A DNA stretch of 64,000 nucleotides, taken from Phycicoccus endophyticus (lineage in GTDB: Bacteria > Actinomycetota > Actinomycetes > Actinomycetales > Dermatophilaceae). The notes below the pieces were generated by a model. It was not told the DNA's origin. It saw only the letters and a program-made list of their open reading frames with translations, and ran no database searches. The DNA lies in assembly GCF_011326735.1 (NCBI RefSeq), contig NZ_JAANCN010000017.1, positions 1 to 64,000 on the forward strand. The letters run 5' to 3'. The position numbers were made by a program, and so were the translations under genes. Shown here piece by piece: positions 1 through 8,447 of the stretch; the stretch's first letter is position 1, and each line of letters starts with the position of its first letter.

Positions 1-315
1 GATCGTCGCCCGCGACGGGGCGTGGACCCCGGCCTGTTCCACGTGCCAGGCGATCGTCTCCGGGCCGGCGTCGTGCCCGGAAGTGGTCAGCCGGTCCCGC
101 TGAGCCAGGACCGCCTCGACCACCTCGCCGGGGACCGCGCGCGGCGAGGTGCGCGACCGACGCGAACGCGGCTCGAACGCCGCCTCACCCTCGACCCGGT
201 AGCGGGCCACCAGCTCGTACGCCCACGACCTCGAGACTCCGTAGCTCGCAGCGACCTCGGCCACGGAGCGGTGCTGCTGAACGACGGCTGTGATCACCAG
301 ACGGGCTTTCGACAC
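1..315 (-). CDS. IS481-family transposase, N-terminal part
   Basis: This is the first 105 codons of a transposase, cut by the window edge. Read from the GTG at 313-315 on the minus strand it begins VSKARLVITAVVQQHRSVAE. It continues into a helix-turn-helix with VAASYGVSRSWAYELVARYR, then EGEAAFEPRSRR and a segment ending ETIAWHLEQAGV. This order, an HTH followed by the EPRSRR linker and the DAGPETIAWHLE motif, is characteristic of IS481 transposases, where it precedes the DDE integrase core. The catalytic domain is not in the window, so activity cannot be judged. Confidence 0.85.
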   Translation of the reverse strand, partial: MSKARLVITAVVQQHRSVAEVAASYGVSRSWAYELVARYRVEGEAAFEPRSRRSRTSPRAVPGEVVEAVLAQRDRLTTSGHDAGPETIAWHVEQAGVHAPSRATI

Positions 316-337
316 CCACCCCAGCGTCCCGCGTCAG

Positions 338-380
338 TGTCCGGGATGTCTTGAGACACCTGTCCGGGATGTCCTGAGAC
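338..380. repeat. Tandem 20-bp terminal repeats of the IS
   Basis: TGTCCGGGATGTCTTGAGAC at 338-357 and TGTCCGGGATGTCCTGAGAC at 361-380 differ at one base and are separated by ACC. They lie between the transposase start and the presumed element end, so they are probably transposase-binding sites of the terminal inverted repeat region. Confidence 0.7.
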
Positions 381-386
381 TCAACA

Positions 387-890
387 CTGTCACCCCGACC
401 AAGAGATTCATGGTGGAACCCTGGTCCTCGTGGACCGGGGTTCCTTCGTTTTCCCAGGCCATCGGCCCGTCGGGTAGAGATCGTCTGTTCGGTCCAGCGT
501 GACGCAGCAGACGCCGCCGGTGGCTACGAAGCAATCGCGGAGTCGTGGACATCCGCAACGACAGGGGAGGTCACCGGAACGACGAAGAGGTCGATGGTTC
601 GACCGTGAGCGGTTCGGTGGCTTCTGCTCGATGGCTCCAGTCGCTCCCGCAACTGGTCTGTGTCGACCGCGTCGGCGTAGAAGGCGTGCTCGCACACCAA
701 CGCTCTGACCCCACTCAGGGCGTGATCCGTGAGCTGGATCTTGGCTCACCCGTCCTCCACGGCACGGTTGACGCTCGCCTGGCTGGTCGTACGGAAGTCG
801 CAGCAGTTCTTCCGGACCTGTCGTCTGGTGCGCACGAATTCAGACCTGCGACGTGAACAGGCGATCTAGGGCGGCGAGTACGCACCTCGA
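387..890. other. Gene-poor stretch beside the IS end
   Basis: No convincing gene was found here. The short reading frames on both strands overlap one another and show no recognisable motif or good ribosome binding site. The only clear structure is the terminator at 415-452. This is probably what remains of a locus interrupted or rearranged by the insertion sequence. Confidence 0.5.
415..452 (+). terminator. Rho-independent terminator
   Basis: GGAACCCTGGTCC (415-427) and GGACCGGGGTTCC (432-444) form a 13-bp stem with one mismatch-type pair and a 4-base loop, followed by TTCGTTTT. It would stop rightward transcription. No rightward gene now ends in front of it, because the IS end sits about 30 bases upstream. 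That suggests the IS replaced or separated the gene it once served. Confidence 0.7.
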
Positions 891-1202
891 CTACTTCTGC
901 GAAGCTGTCGGAGGCCCGGATTCCTGACACTCGGCCACCAGCGCCTGAAGAGCATCTTCACGCGACTCGCCGCGGCGCAGTCGCCTCTGGTACAACACTC
1001 GGTCACTGCCCATTCGGCGAGCCTCCACGACACCGACCTTCCACCGCCGAGCTGTGGCCTGTCGAATCTCGAGGTATATCGTCCAGATCAGGTTGTCGAC
1101 TATTCCTGTTCCGGGGGTGTTGGTGATGCGCAGCGGAAACCACGTCGGAACAACGGCAACCTGCAGTCTTCGGCCATCGGGAGACCGTGCCTCTTGGCGC
1201 AT
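891..1202 (-). CDS. Hypothetical protein, 103 aa
   Basis: A small soluble basic protein of unknown function. It begins MRQEARSPDGRRLQVAVVP and ends with a charged helical part containing RRLRRGESREDALQALVAE. The opening, a PDGR motif followed by a hydrophobic strand, resembles small actinobacterial proteins of unknown function, but I cannot name a family. GGAG sits 8 bases before the ATG at 1200-1202, which supports this start. A possible 20-codon reading frame (1204-1266, minus strand) ends one base before this ATG and could couple translation. No other neighbour hints at a role. Confidence 0.5.
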   Translation of the reverse strand: MRQEARSPDGRRLQVAVVPTWFPLRITNTPGTGIVDNLIWTIYLEIRQATARRWKVGVVEARRMGSDRVLYQRRLRRGESREDALQALVAECQESGPPTASQK

Positions 1203-1394
1203 GTCATCTCCGTTTCTGGGAGTCCCTCAGAGCCACGTAGAGCACCTTTCCCACGGCCGTCGTCATGCCGATGATAGTTCGGGCGAGGCCCCGGGACAGC
1301 AGAGACACGGGTTGCGGGACACCGGTGCCACGAGCCCAGGTACCGGAGTGAGGGGGCGCCCCCGAGGCTCTGGTGTGGGCCCCGGGCGCCGGCG

Positions 1395-2402
1395 TCAGGC
1401 GGGAACGTCGAGGGTGCGTCGGTTCCCGGCGGCGCGCGGTCGGTGGTGCAGCAGGAGCAGCCCGCCGGCCGCGAGCGCCCAAGCCGCGAGCACGACGAGC
1501 TCTCGGGACATCCCGTCGCGGCCGTAGTACCCCGCGTCCACGAGTGCGCGGAACGCCGCACCGGGCGGGAGAGCGCGCCCCACCGCCGCGACGAGGGCGG
1601 GCATGAGGTAGGCGCTCACGGTGGCGCCGCTCGTCGCGTTGCCCAGTGTGGTGAAGACCAGCGTGGCGAGCACGTTGCCCATCGGCCCGACGAGGGCGGC
1701 CACCGCCAGGGTCGAGAGGGAGACCGCGGTCGCGAGGAGGACGAGGACGCCGACGAGGACCGGCCCGGACGCCGGCGTGGCACCGAAGACCGGGCCCGCG
1801 AGGACCGCCACGGCGACGGCGCTGGCCACGGCACCGACGAGCAGGGTGAGGACCCGCCAGCGCAGGCGCACGAGAGCGCCGACGGAGACCATGACCTGCG
1901 CCAGGACGAAGGAGGCCAGGGTCACCCCGAAGACGATGTAGAAGCCCACGAGTCCCTGCTGGTCGTGCTCGACGAGAGGCACGAGGTCGATCGAACCGCT
2001 CAGCCGCTGGCCGCTCACCCGGGCCAGCACCTCGGCGCTGGCGGTGGCCGCACCGACGGCGCTGCGCCCGTCCGCTCCCGCGACCGAGAGCTCGAGCGAC
2101 CCCGGCGCGGACGCCGGGGTGAGCGCCGCGACCGCCTCGTGGGCACGCACTGCCCGCCGGGCCTCCTCGGCCGAGGCGTAGACGTGGACGACCACGCCGT
2201 CCGGCGCCGCGTGCCCGGCGACCTCGCCGAGGGAGGCGCCGCTGACGGCGACCGGAAGGCCGTGCGGCCTGGGGTCGCGCTGCAGGCCGACGTACAGCCC
2301 GACGAAGGCGGTGGCGACGACGACCCCGACGAGGACCTGAGTGGCCAGCATCCCGGCGAGGCGGGCACCGGTGAGACGAGAGGGCACGGCAGGCTCGGTC
2401 AT
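1395..2402 (-). CDS. YhgE/Pip-like ABC-2 membrane protein
   Basis: An integral membrane protein of 335 aa. One transmembrane segment lies near the N-terminus (about residues 13-33). An extracytoplasmic region of about 120 residues follows, then five or six hydrophobic helices in the C-terminal half. This plan (TM, outer domain, membrane block) is that of small ABC-2-type or YhgE/Pip-like proteins, often found next to a TetR regulator. The substrate is unknown and no ATPase is adjacent. The start at 2402 (MTEPAVPSRL) was chosen because TGGAG precedes it; an upstream extension would run through the operator at 2413-2434. The divergent TetR gene at 2455 probably represses it. Confidence 0.7.
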   Translation of the reverse strand: MTEPAVPSRLTGARLAGMLATQVLVGVVVATAFVGLYVGLQRDPRPHGLPVAVSGASLGEVAGHAAPDGVVVHVYASAEEARRAVRAHEAVAALTPASAPGSLELSVAGADGRSAVGAATASAEVLARVSGQRLSGSIDLVPLVEHDQQGLVGFYIVFGVTLASFVLAQVMVSVGALVRLRWRVLTLLVGAVASAVAVAVLAGPVFGATPASGPVLVGVLVLLATAVSLSTLAVAALVGPMGNVLATLVFTTLGNATSGATVSAYLMPALVAAVGRALPPGAAFRALVDAGYYGRDGMSRELVVLAAWALAAGGLLLLHHRPRAAGNRRTLDVPA

Positions 2403-2412
2403 GTCGGCTCCA

Positions 2413-2434
2413 GTAGTAATTGAATGATTACTAC
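2413..2434. promoter_or_regulatory. Palindromic operator between membrane protein and TetR genes
   Basis: GTAGTAAT (2413-2420), spacer TGAATG, ATTACTAC (2427-2434) form a perfect inverted repeat of 8+8 bases. It lies in the 52-bp gap between divergent genes and is AT-rich against a GC-rich background. This is the usual arrangement of an autoregulatory TetR operator, so TetR (2455) binding here is the likely control of both genes. Confidence 0.75.
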
Positions 2435-2454
2435 GTAGACCGTAGCATGACGGC

Positions 2455-3060
2455 ATGACCCGAGCACCCCGGATGTCGGCCGACGAGCGACGCGAGGCGA
2501 CGGTCCTCGCGGCCACCCGGGTCTTCGGACGGCGGGGGTACCACGGGGCGACGACCGACGAGATCGCCCGGGAGGCGGGGATCAGCCAGCCCTACGTCGT
2601 GCGGATGTTCGGCAGCAAGCAGCAGCTCTTCCTCGCCGTGACCCAGCAGGCGCTGGAGCTCACCCTCGCCGCCTTCCGCCACGTCGTGGAGGACTCGCGG
2701 GAGGAGTCCCGGGCCGTCGTGGTGGTCCGCCTCGGGGAGGCCTACCGGGCGCTCGCGGCGCGCCGGGAGATCCACCTGGTCCAGATGCACGCGTACGCCC
2801 TCGGCGCCGACCCGGTGATCGGGCCGGCAGCCCGTGCCGGCTTCCGCCAGCTGGTCCAGTTCCTCCTCGACGAGGCAGGCCTCCCGCCGGCCCAGACCGA
2901 CGACTTCATGGCCCGGGGGATGCTCGTCAACACCGTGCTCGGTCTGCGCATGGCCGAGGACCCGACACCCGTGAGCCGGCAGCTCGTCGACCGGGTCCTC
3001 CCCGAGGCCCCCGCGGCCGCAGGAGCCACGGAGCGAGGGCAGCGGGGGGCGGCCGGCTGA
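2455..3060 (+). CDS. TetR/AcrR-family transcriptional regulator
   Basis: A 201-aa one-component repressor. The N-terminal 50 residues hold the TetR helix-turn-helix, visible as ATRVFGRRGYHGATTDEIAR then GISQPYVVRMFGSKQQLFLA. The remaining part is the helical ligand-binding and dimerisation domain. It starts 52 bp from the divergent membrane protein gene, with a perfect palindrome between them, so the two very probably form a regulator-target pair. The ligand cannot be predicted. It ends 18 bp before the convergent ABC ATPase gene. Confidence 0.9.
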   Translation: MTRAPRMSADERREATVLAATRVFGRRGYHGATTDEIAREAGISQPYVVRMFGSKQQLFLAVTQQALELTLAAFRHVVEDSREESRAVVVVRLGEAYRALAARREIHLVQMHAYALGADPVIGPAARAGFRQLVQFLLDEAGLPPAQTDDFMARGMLVNTVLGLRMAEDPTPVSRQLVDRVLPEAPAAAGATERGQRGAAG

Positions 3061-3078
3061 CCGCCTGTGCCGGCAGCA

Positions 3079-4149
3079 TCAGCCCAGGCGGGCGCCGCTG
3101 TCGACGTCGAACAGGTGGGGCAGCGCCCCCTCGGCGGCGACCCGGACGGGGTCCCCCGGGCGCAGGTCGGTGAAGCCGGAGACCCGGACCCGGAAGGCGC
3201 CGCGTGCGGTGTCGACGACGAGGTCGGTGTGGCTGCCGAGGGGCTCGGTGACCCTGACCGTCCCCGTGGCCGGCGCGCCCGGCTCCGGGCGCAGCAGGTC
3301 GCACTCGTTGGGACGCAGCCCGAGCCGCACGACGCGCCCCTCCCCGAGGTCGTGGTCGTGCCGCAGCTGCCACCCCTCGGCCAGGTGGAGGCCCTCGTGG
3401 GTGGTCCGGACCGTGAGGAGGTTCATCTGCGGCTTCCCGACGAACGACGCGACGAACTCGGTGGCCGGGCGCTGGTAGATCTCACTCGGCGTGCCGTACT
3501 GCTCCAGCCGCCCCCGGCTCATGACGGCGATCTCGTCCGAAAGCGACATCGCCTCCTCCTGGTCGTGCGTGACGTACACCGTGGTCGCTCCGACCTCGGC
3601 GTGGAGGACCTTGAGCTCCTCGCGGGTGCGGTCCCGCAGCAGGGCGTCGAGGTTGGAGAGGGGCTCGTCGAACAGGAGCACCGCGGGACGGCGAGCGATG
3701 GCGCGGGCGAGGGCGACCCGCTGACGCTGCCCACCGGAGAGCGACCGCGGCTTCTTGCGCAGCTGCGCGGTGATCTCGAGCCGCTCCGCCGCGTCGGTGA
3801 CCCGCGCGTCGATCTCGGCCCGGTCCATCTTGCGCATGCGCAGCCCGAAGGCGATGTTCCCGTAGACGTCCAGGTGGGGGTAGAGGGCGTAGTCCTGGAA
3901 GACGAACGCGAGGTCGCGCTGGTGGGGCTCGACGTCGTGCACCGGCCGGCCGCCGATGCTGATCTCGCCCTCGGTCACCCCCTCGAGGCCGGCGATCATG
4001 TTGAGGGTCGTCGACTTGCCGCACCCGGAGGGGCCGAGCAGCGAGACGAAGTGCCCGCTGCGGATGGTGTAGGACAGGTCCCGGACGGCGGGCTCCTCGC
4101 CCTTGCCGGGGTAGCGCTTGCTCACGTGCTCGAACCGGATGTCTGCCAT
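3079..4149 (-). CDS. Sugar ABC transporter ATP-binding protein (MsmK/UgpC type)
   Basis: The 356-aa ATPase of a CUT1-type carbohydrate importer. Walker A GPSGCGKST is at residues 39-47, Q-loop FVFQD at 82-86, signature LSGGQ at 137-141 and Walker B VLLFDEP at 157-163. The last 120 residues form the TOBE/OB-fold regulatory part typical of MalK-like ATPases. The start at 4149 (MADIRFEHVS) gives the standard family length. It follows the permease gene by 2 bases and is last in the operon that runs from 8266. Shared CUT1 ATPases are known, so it may also serve other importers. Confidence 0.92.
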   Translation of the reverse strand: MADIRFEHVSKRYPGKGEEPAVRDLSYTIRSGHFVSLLGPSGCGKSTTLNMIAGLEGVTEGEISIGGRPVHDVEPHQRDLAFVFQDYALYPHLDVYGNIAFGLRMRKMDRAEIDARVTDAAERLEITAQLRKKPRSLSGGQRQRVALARAIARRPAVLLFDEPLSNLDALLRDRTREELKVLHAEVGATTVYVTHDQEEAMSLSDEIAVMSRGRLEQYGTPSEIYQRPATEFVASFVGKPQMNLLTVRTTHEGLHLAEGWQLRHDHDLGEGRVVRLGLRPNECDLLRPEPGAPATGTVRVTEPLGSHTDLVVDTARGAFRVRVSGFTDLRPGDPVRVAAEGALPHLFDVDSGARLG

Positions 4150-4151
4150 GG

Positions 4152-4997
4152 TCAACCCTTGACGGCCCCTTCGGTGATGCCCTGGACGATCCACCGCTGG
4201 GCCACGAGAGCGAGCGCCAGCACGGGCAGGGCGGTGATGACCCCGGCCGTCGCGGCCGCGGTGTAGTCCATCGCGAACAGCCCCTGGAACGAGGCGGTCC
4301 GGACCGGGAGCGTCTCGGCGTCCGGCCCGGTGAGGATCTTGGCGAGGAAGAAGTCGCTCCACGCGGTGATGAAGGCGAAGATGGCGGTGGCCGCGAAGCC
4401 CGGCCCGGACAGCGGCAGCACGACCCGGCGCAGGACGCCGAGCCGCCCGCAGCCGTCGATCCGGGCCGCCTTCTCCAGGTTGACCGGGATCGAGTCGAAG
4501 AAGCTCACCATCATCCAGATGACGAGGGGCAGGATGAACGCCGCATAGGTGAGCACGAGGCCGACCAGGGTGTCGTACAGCCCGAAGTCACGCATGAGGA
4601 CGAACAGCGGTACCGCGAGCACGATGGCGGGGATCGCCTGCACCGTCATCATCGACAGCAGCAGGGTCTGGCTGCCACGGAAGCGGAAGCGCGAGATCGA
4701 GTACGCGGCGAGACTCCCGAGCAGCATGCACAGCACCGTCGTCGCCGCCCCGACGACCGCCGAGTTGCGCATGGGCAGCAGGAACGAGGGGTCGCTGAGC
4801 AGGTCGGCGTACTCGGTGAGGGTGAGGTCGCCGGGGTCGAAGCTCATCGGGGTCGCGCGCAGGTTCGTCGAGGGGTAGACGCTGTAGACGACCATCCAGG
4901 CGAACGGCGCGACGAGCCACAGGACGAGGACGGCGACCGCGAGGCGGTGGGCGACCCGGCCGACGGTCCAGCGCCGGCGGCCCGAGAGCGCGCTCAT
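4152..4997 (-). CDS. Carbohydrate ABC transporter permease (MalG type)
   Basis: The 281-aa inner-membrane permease, with about six transmembrane helices and the cytoplasmic EAA loop visible as EKAARIDGCGRLGVLRRVVL. The EAA loop docks onto the ATPase. Its ATG at 4995-4997 overlaps the stop of the upstream permease gene, so the two permeases are translationally coupled and form the heterodimeric channel. The longer reading frame to 5558 is ruled out because it overlaps the other permease in a different frame. Confidence 0.9.
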   Translation of the reverse strand: MSALSGRRRWTVGRVAHRLAVAVLVLWLVAPFAWMVVYSVYPSTNLRATPMSFDPGDLTLTEYADLLSDPSFLLPMRNSAVVGAATTVLCMLLGSLAAYSISRFRFRGSQTLLLSMMTVQAIPAIVLAVPLFVLMRDFGLYDTLVGLVLTYAAFILPLVIWMMVSFFDSIPVNLEKAARIDGCGRLGVLRRVVLPLSGPGFAATAIFAFITAWSDFFLAKILTGPDAETLPVRTASFQGLFAMDYTAAATAGVITALPVLALALVAQRWIVQGITEGAVKG

Positions 4998-5914
4998 CGC
5001 GAGGCCTCCTTGCCCCGACGGCCGAGGACGAGGACCCAGAAGGCCGTGACGACGGCGACGAGCACCATGATGGCGATGGACATCGCGGCGCCGTAGCCCC
5101 GGTCGAGGTAGCTGAAGGTCGTCAGGTAGGCGAGGAAGTTCACCGTCGTCGTCGCCCCGGCCGGGCCACCGGAGCCGCCGGTGAGGACGTAGATGCTGTC
5201 GAACACCTTGATGCTCCACATCGACTGCACGATGAGCAGGAACATGATGGTCCCGCGCAGGTTCGGCACCGTCATCCGCCAGAACCGCTGCCACGAGCCG
5301 GCCCCGTCGATGCTCGCGGCCCGGTACATCGAGGCGGGGATGGACTGCAGCGACGCGATGACCATGAGGGTGAGGAACGGGGTCAGCTTCCACAGCTCGG
5401 CGAAGACGAGCACGCCCATCGTCAGGTCGGGCACGGCGAGCCACTGGACCCGGTGGTCGACGATGCCGAGGGTCATCAGGACGCTGTTGGCCACGCCGTA
5501 GGAGCCGTCGAAGACGAGCTTCCACATGATCCCGTTGACCACCGGCGGCACGGCCCACGGCACGAGCAGGAGGACCCGCGCCGCGAGGCGTCCGCGGAAG
5601 GGCTGGTTGAGCAGCACGCCGAGGCCGACCGCCAGGGCCACCCCGCCGAAGACGGTGAACAGACAGAACACGCCGGTGCGGGCCAGGGACGCGAGGAACT
5701 TCTCGTCACCGAGCAGCTGGAGGTAGTTCGCCAGCCCGACGACCCGGGTGGCCGCGGGTCGCTTGTCGTTGAGCTCGTAGAGGCTGAGGACGACGGCGTA
5801 GCCGAGCGGGTAGACGAACAGTGCGGCGATGGTCAGCGCGGCCGGGGTGGCCGCGAGCAGCGCGAAGCGCCGGTCGCCCCGCTCGATCGCCGATCGCCCC
5901 GACCGCACCGCCAT
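4994..5914 (-). CDS. Carbohydrate ABC transporter permease (MalF type)
   Basis: The 306-aa partner permease. A cytoplasmic N-terminus is followed by about six transmembrane helices. An EAA-type loop is seen as MYRAASIDGAGSWQRFWRMT, with the conserved GAG triad. It lies between the binding-protein gene (ending 5918) and the second permease gene, the normal order for a CUT1 importer. The sugar is not predictable from the permease alone. Confidence 0.9.
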   Translation of the reverse strand: MAVRSGRSAIERGDRRFALLAATPAALTIAALFVYPLGYAVVLSLYELNDKRPAATRVVGLANYLQLLGDEKFLASLARTGVFCLFTVFGGVALAVGLGVLLNQPFRGRLAARVLLLVPWAVPPVVNGIMWKLVFDGSYGVANSVLMTLGIVDHRVQWLAVPDLTMGVLVFAELWKLTPFLTLMVIASLQSIPASMYRAASIDGAGSWQRFWRMTVPNLRGTIMFLLIVQSMWSIKVFDSIYVLTGGSGGPAGATTTVNFLAYLTTFSYLDRGYGAAMSIAIMVLVAVVTAFWVLVLGRRGKEASR

Positions 5915-5917
5915 CGC

Positions 5918-7240
5918 TCAGCCCAGGTACTTCTCGACGATGGGCTCGAGCTCCTGCTGGGCCGCGGTCATGGCCTCCTGGGGCTCCTCCTTGCCGTTCA
6001 TCGCCCGGTTGACGTGGACGCTGAGCAGCTGGTCGAGCTCGTTGGACCAGGGGGTGCCGTAGCGCTTGGTCACGTACTCGGTCGACTTCTGGTAGGTCTC
6101 GACGACCGGGAGCGCCTCGAGAGTGGCCGGGTCCTGGAGGATCTCCTGGGAGACCGGGAACCAGCCCTCCTGCTGCACGATCTCGGTCTGCGAGGTGGCG
6201 CTCGAGGCGAACTCCAGCCACTTCATCGCCGCCGCCTTGTTCTCGGAGAACCTGCTGATCGCGTACCCCTCGGAGCCGTCGATGGAGGCCGAGCGGACGT
6301 TGACGCCCGGCAGGAGCCCGTTGCCCACGGTCTCGGCCGAGGTCTTGGCGCCCTTCTGGGTGGCCACGGACCACTGGAAGGGCCAGTTGAAGACGATAGA
6401 GGTGTTGCCCTGGGCGAACACCTCGACGAGGTCGGAGGCGTTGGTGATCTGCAGCGAGGCGGGGTCCATCGCCTTGTGGACGCGGAAGAGCTCGACGAGC
6501 TTGCTCATCGCCTCCACCCCGGCCTCGCTGTCCAGCTGCGGGGTCCAGTCGCTGTCGTAGAGCTCGCCACCGCACAGGAGCATCGTGCGCAGGAAGTTCT
6601 GGTAGGCACCGGCGGGGTTGCCCATGTCGCACGTGTACCCGTAGCGGCCGTCGGTCGTCAGCTTCTTGGCCGCGGCGACGAACTCCTCCCAGCTCTGGGG
6701 GCCGGCGTCGGGGTCGAGGCCGGCCCGCTCGAAGTGCTCCTTGTTCCAGAACATCGTCTGCACGCTGGCGAACTTCGGCAGCCCGTACACCTTCCCGTCC
6801 CACGAGACGGCGTCGAGGGCCGGGCGGATGACGTCGCTCGGCAACGCGTCCTGGGAGATCTCCTGCAGCCAGCCGGCCTGGCCGAACTCGGCCGACCAGC
6901 CCGCCCAGGTCATGATGACGTCGTAGGAGGAGTCCTCGCCCGCGAACATCGTCGCGAAGCGGTCGTGCAGGTCGTTGAAGTTGGCCATCTCGTAGTTCTT
7001 GACGGTGATGCCCGTCTGCTCCTGGAACGTGTCGATGAGACCGTTCTTGAAGACCGAGTTGGTGTTGTCGTCGAGGATGGAGATCTCCCCGCCGGCGTCG
7101 CCGGTGGCCTCGAGCGCGCCCGAGGACGCGGTGTCGGAGGAGCCGGACGGGCTGACACACCCTGCGAGGGTGGCGCCACCGAGGACGAGCCCACCACCCA
7201 TGAGGGCGCGACGGGTCAGGGTGCGGTGCGGAGCAGGCAT
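5918..7240 (-). CDS. Sugar ABC transporter substrate-binding lipoprotein
   Basis: A 440-aa extracellular solute-binding protein of family 1 type. The N-terminus has a twin arginine (residues 10-11), a hydrophobic stretch and a lipobox LAGC with the lipidated Cys28, so it is probably exported and anchored to the outer membrane face. The mature part contains the usual features of the fold (GITVKNYEMANF, YDVIMTWAGWSAEF). It heads the importer genes and follows the Gfo/Idh gene after 9 bases. The substrate is likely a sugar or sugar derivative that the neighbouring dehydrogenase oxidises. Confidence 0.9.
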   Translation of the reverse strand: MPAPHRTLTRRALMGGGLVLGGATLAGCVSPSGSSDTASSGALEATGDAGGEISILDDNTNSVFKNGLIDTFQEQTGITVKNYEMANFNDLHDRFATMFAGEDSSYDVIMTWAGWSAEFGQAGWLQEISQDALPSDVIRPALDAVSWDGKVYGLPKFASVQTMFWNKEHFERAGLDPDAGPQSWEEFVAAAKKLTTDGRYGYTCDMGNPAGAYQNFLRTMLLCGGELYDSDWTPQLDSEAGVEAMSKLVELFRVHKAMDPASLQITNASDLVEVFAQGNTSIVFNWPFQWSVATQKGAKTSAETVGNGLLPGVNVRSASIDGSEGYAISRFSENKAAAMKWLEFASSATSQTEIVQQEGWFPVSQEILQDPATLEALPVVETYQKSTEYVTKRYGTPWSNELDQLLSVHVNRAMNGKEEPQEAMTAAQQELEPIVEKYLG

Positions 7241-7249
7241 GGCGGGTCC

Positions 7250-8266
7250 TTAGTCGTCGATGCGGATGTTCTGGCCGGTCGCGAGGGAACGGTGGAGAGC
7301 CTCGATCGCGGTGGTGACCGTGACACCGTGGTCGAGGGAGGGGACGTCGACGTCGGCGCCCCGGCACAGGTCGATGAAGTCGCGGGTCATCTCGACCGGC
7401 GCGCCACGCAGGCGTCCGCGCAGGTCGTGCTCCGGTGGGCCGAGGTAGGTCAGCCCGGTGTCGGTCACCCGGGTGACCCCCGAGCGGTCGACGTCGACGA
7501 GGTAGTGGCCCGCGCGGGTCTCCACCTCGAAGCGGAAGTCGAAGACGGCCGGGCGTCCCGTCGGCAGCGCCCACCCGGAGTCGAGCGTGACCAGCGAGCC
7601 GTCCGACATGACGAACGAGGCGCTCACCCGGTCCCAGGTGTCGATGCCGTCGGCGGCCAGGACGGTCCGCACCCCGCGGGCGAACACCTCCACGGGGGTG
7701 CTCCCCGAGAGCCACATGGCCATGTCGAGGCTGTGTGGCATGAGGAACCAGGCCGGCGTCGAGCGCGAGCTCCACGCGAGCATCTCCCGAGGGACCCAGT
7801 GGGTGTCCTGCAGGGCCGCGCGCTGGGCGAGGAAGGCCTCGCCGCTCTCGTGCAGCGCTGCCCGCACGCTCTGGAAGCTGGGGTTCCACCGGTTCTCGAA
7901 GCCGACCATCGAGTGCACGCCGGCCGGCCGGGCGTCCCGCAGGGCCCGGGCGTCCTCGACGGTCGTCGCGAGCGGCTTCTCGAACAGGGTGTGCAGGCCG
8001 TGGGAGAGCGCCAGCTCCCCCGCCTCCCGGTGGGCGAAGTCGGGGGTGGCCACGATGACCGCGTCCACCGCGTCCACGTGCTCGAGCAGCTCGGCCAGCG
8101 AGGCACGCACCGGGACGGCGAACTGCTCGGCGACGGCGGCCGAGGCGGCGGGCGCGGTCTCGCAGACGCCGACGAGCGTGCTGCCCGGGTGCTCCTGCAC
8201 GACGGCGCCGTACATGCGCCCACGGATGCCTCCGCCGACGACGGCGACGTGGAGCCGGTCAGTCAT
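7250..8266 (-). CDS. Gfo/Idh/MocA-family oxidoreductase
   Basis: A 338-aa NAD(P)-dependent sugar or inositol dehydrogenase. The N-terminal Rossmann fold begins VAVVGGGIRGRMYG. The conserved EKPL motif is present (LFEKPLATTVEDA), whose lysine is a catalytic residue in this family. The C-terminal alpha/beta domain carries the substrate pocket. It is the first gene of the operon and diverges from a ROK repressor. Co-transcription with a CUT1 importer suggests it processes the imported compound. Members act on many sugars, so the substrate stays open. Confidence 0.88.
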   Translation of the reverse strand: MTDRLHVAVVGGGIRGRMYGAVVQEHPGSTLVGVCETAPAASAAVAEQFAVPVRASLAELLEHVDAVDAVIVATPDFAHREAGELALSHGLHTLFEKPLATTVEDARALRDARPAGVHSMVGFENRWNPSFQSVRAALHESGEAFLAQRAALQDTHWVPREMLAWSSRSTPAWFLMPHSLDMAMWLSGSTPVEVFARGVRTVLAADGIDTWDRVSASFVMSDGSLVTLDSGWALPTGRPAVFDFRFEVETRAGHYLVDVDRSGVTRVTDTGLTYLGPPEHDLRGRLRGAPVEMTRDFIDLCRGADVDVPSLDHGVTVTTAIEALHRSLATGQNIRIDD

Positions 8267-8447
8267 CTGTGGCCTTCCTCGGGGTGGGCCGGACGGGGGT
8301 CACGGTCCCGCCGGTAGGTATGTCGTGGAACACTACAAACCTGATGATGGGCTGTAAAGAGGTTCGGTGGATGTTTCTGGCGCCCGTGCGCGAGCATGGG
8401 GGCGCAGCCCGAGGCCGGTCACGGCCGACCCCGTCCAAGGAGCACCG

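Larger units (their letters stand above)
1..386 (-). mobile_element. IS481-family insertion sequence, left part only
   Basis: The window opens inside an insertion sequence. The transposase reading frame runs leftwards from 315 off the window edge. Outside its start lie two tandem copies of a terminal-type sequence at 338-357 and 361-380, and the element probably ends near 386, where reading inward on the minus strand gives TGTTGAGTCTCAGG. A 5'-TGT end and a short leader before the transposase are usual for IS481 elements. The other end and any target duplication lie outside the window, so the exact boundary is inferred. Confidence 0.75.

Noticed and set aside
5453-8317. 954-residue open frame on the plus strand
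   Set aside because: It lies opposite the binding-protein and Gfo/Idh genes, and its repetitive Gly/Arg/Glu/Asp content is typical of shadow frames.
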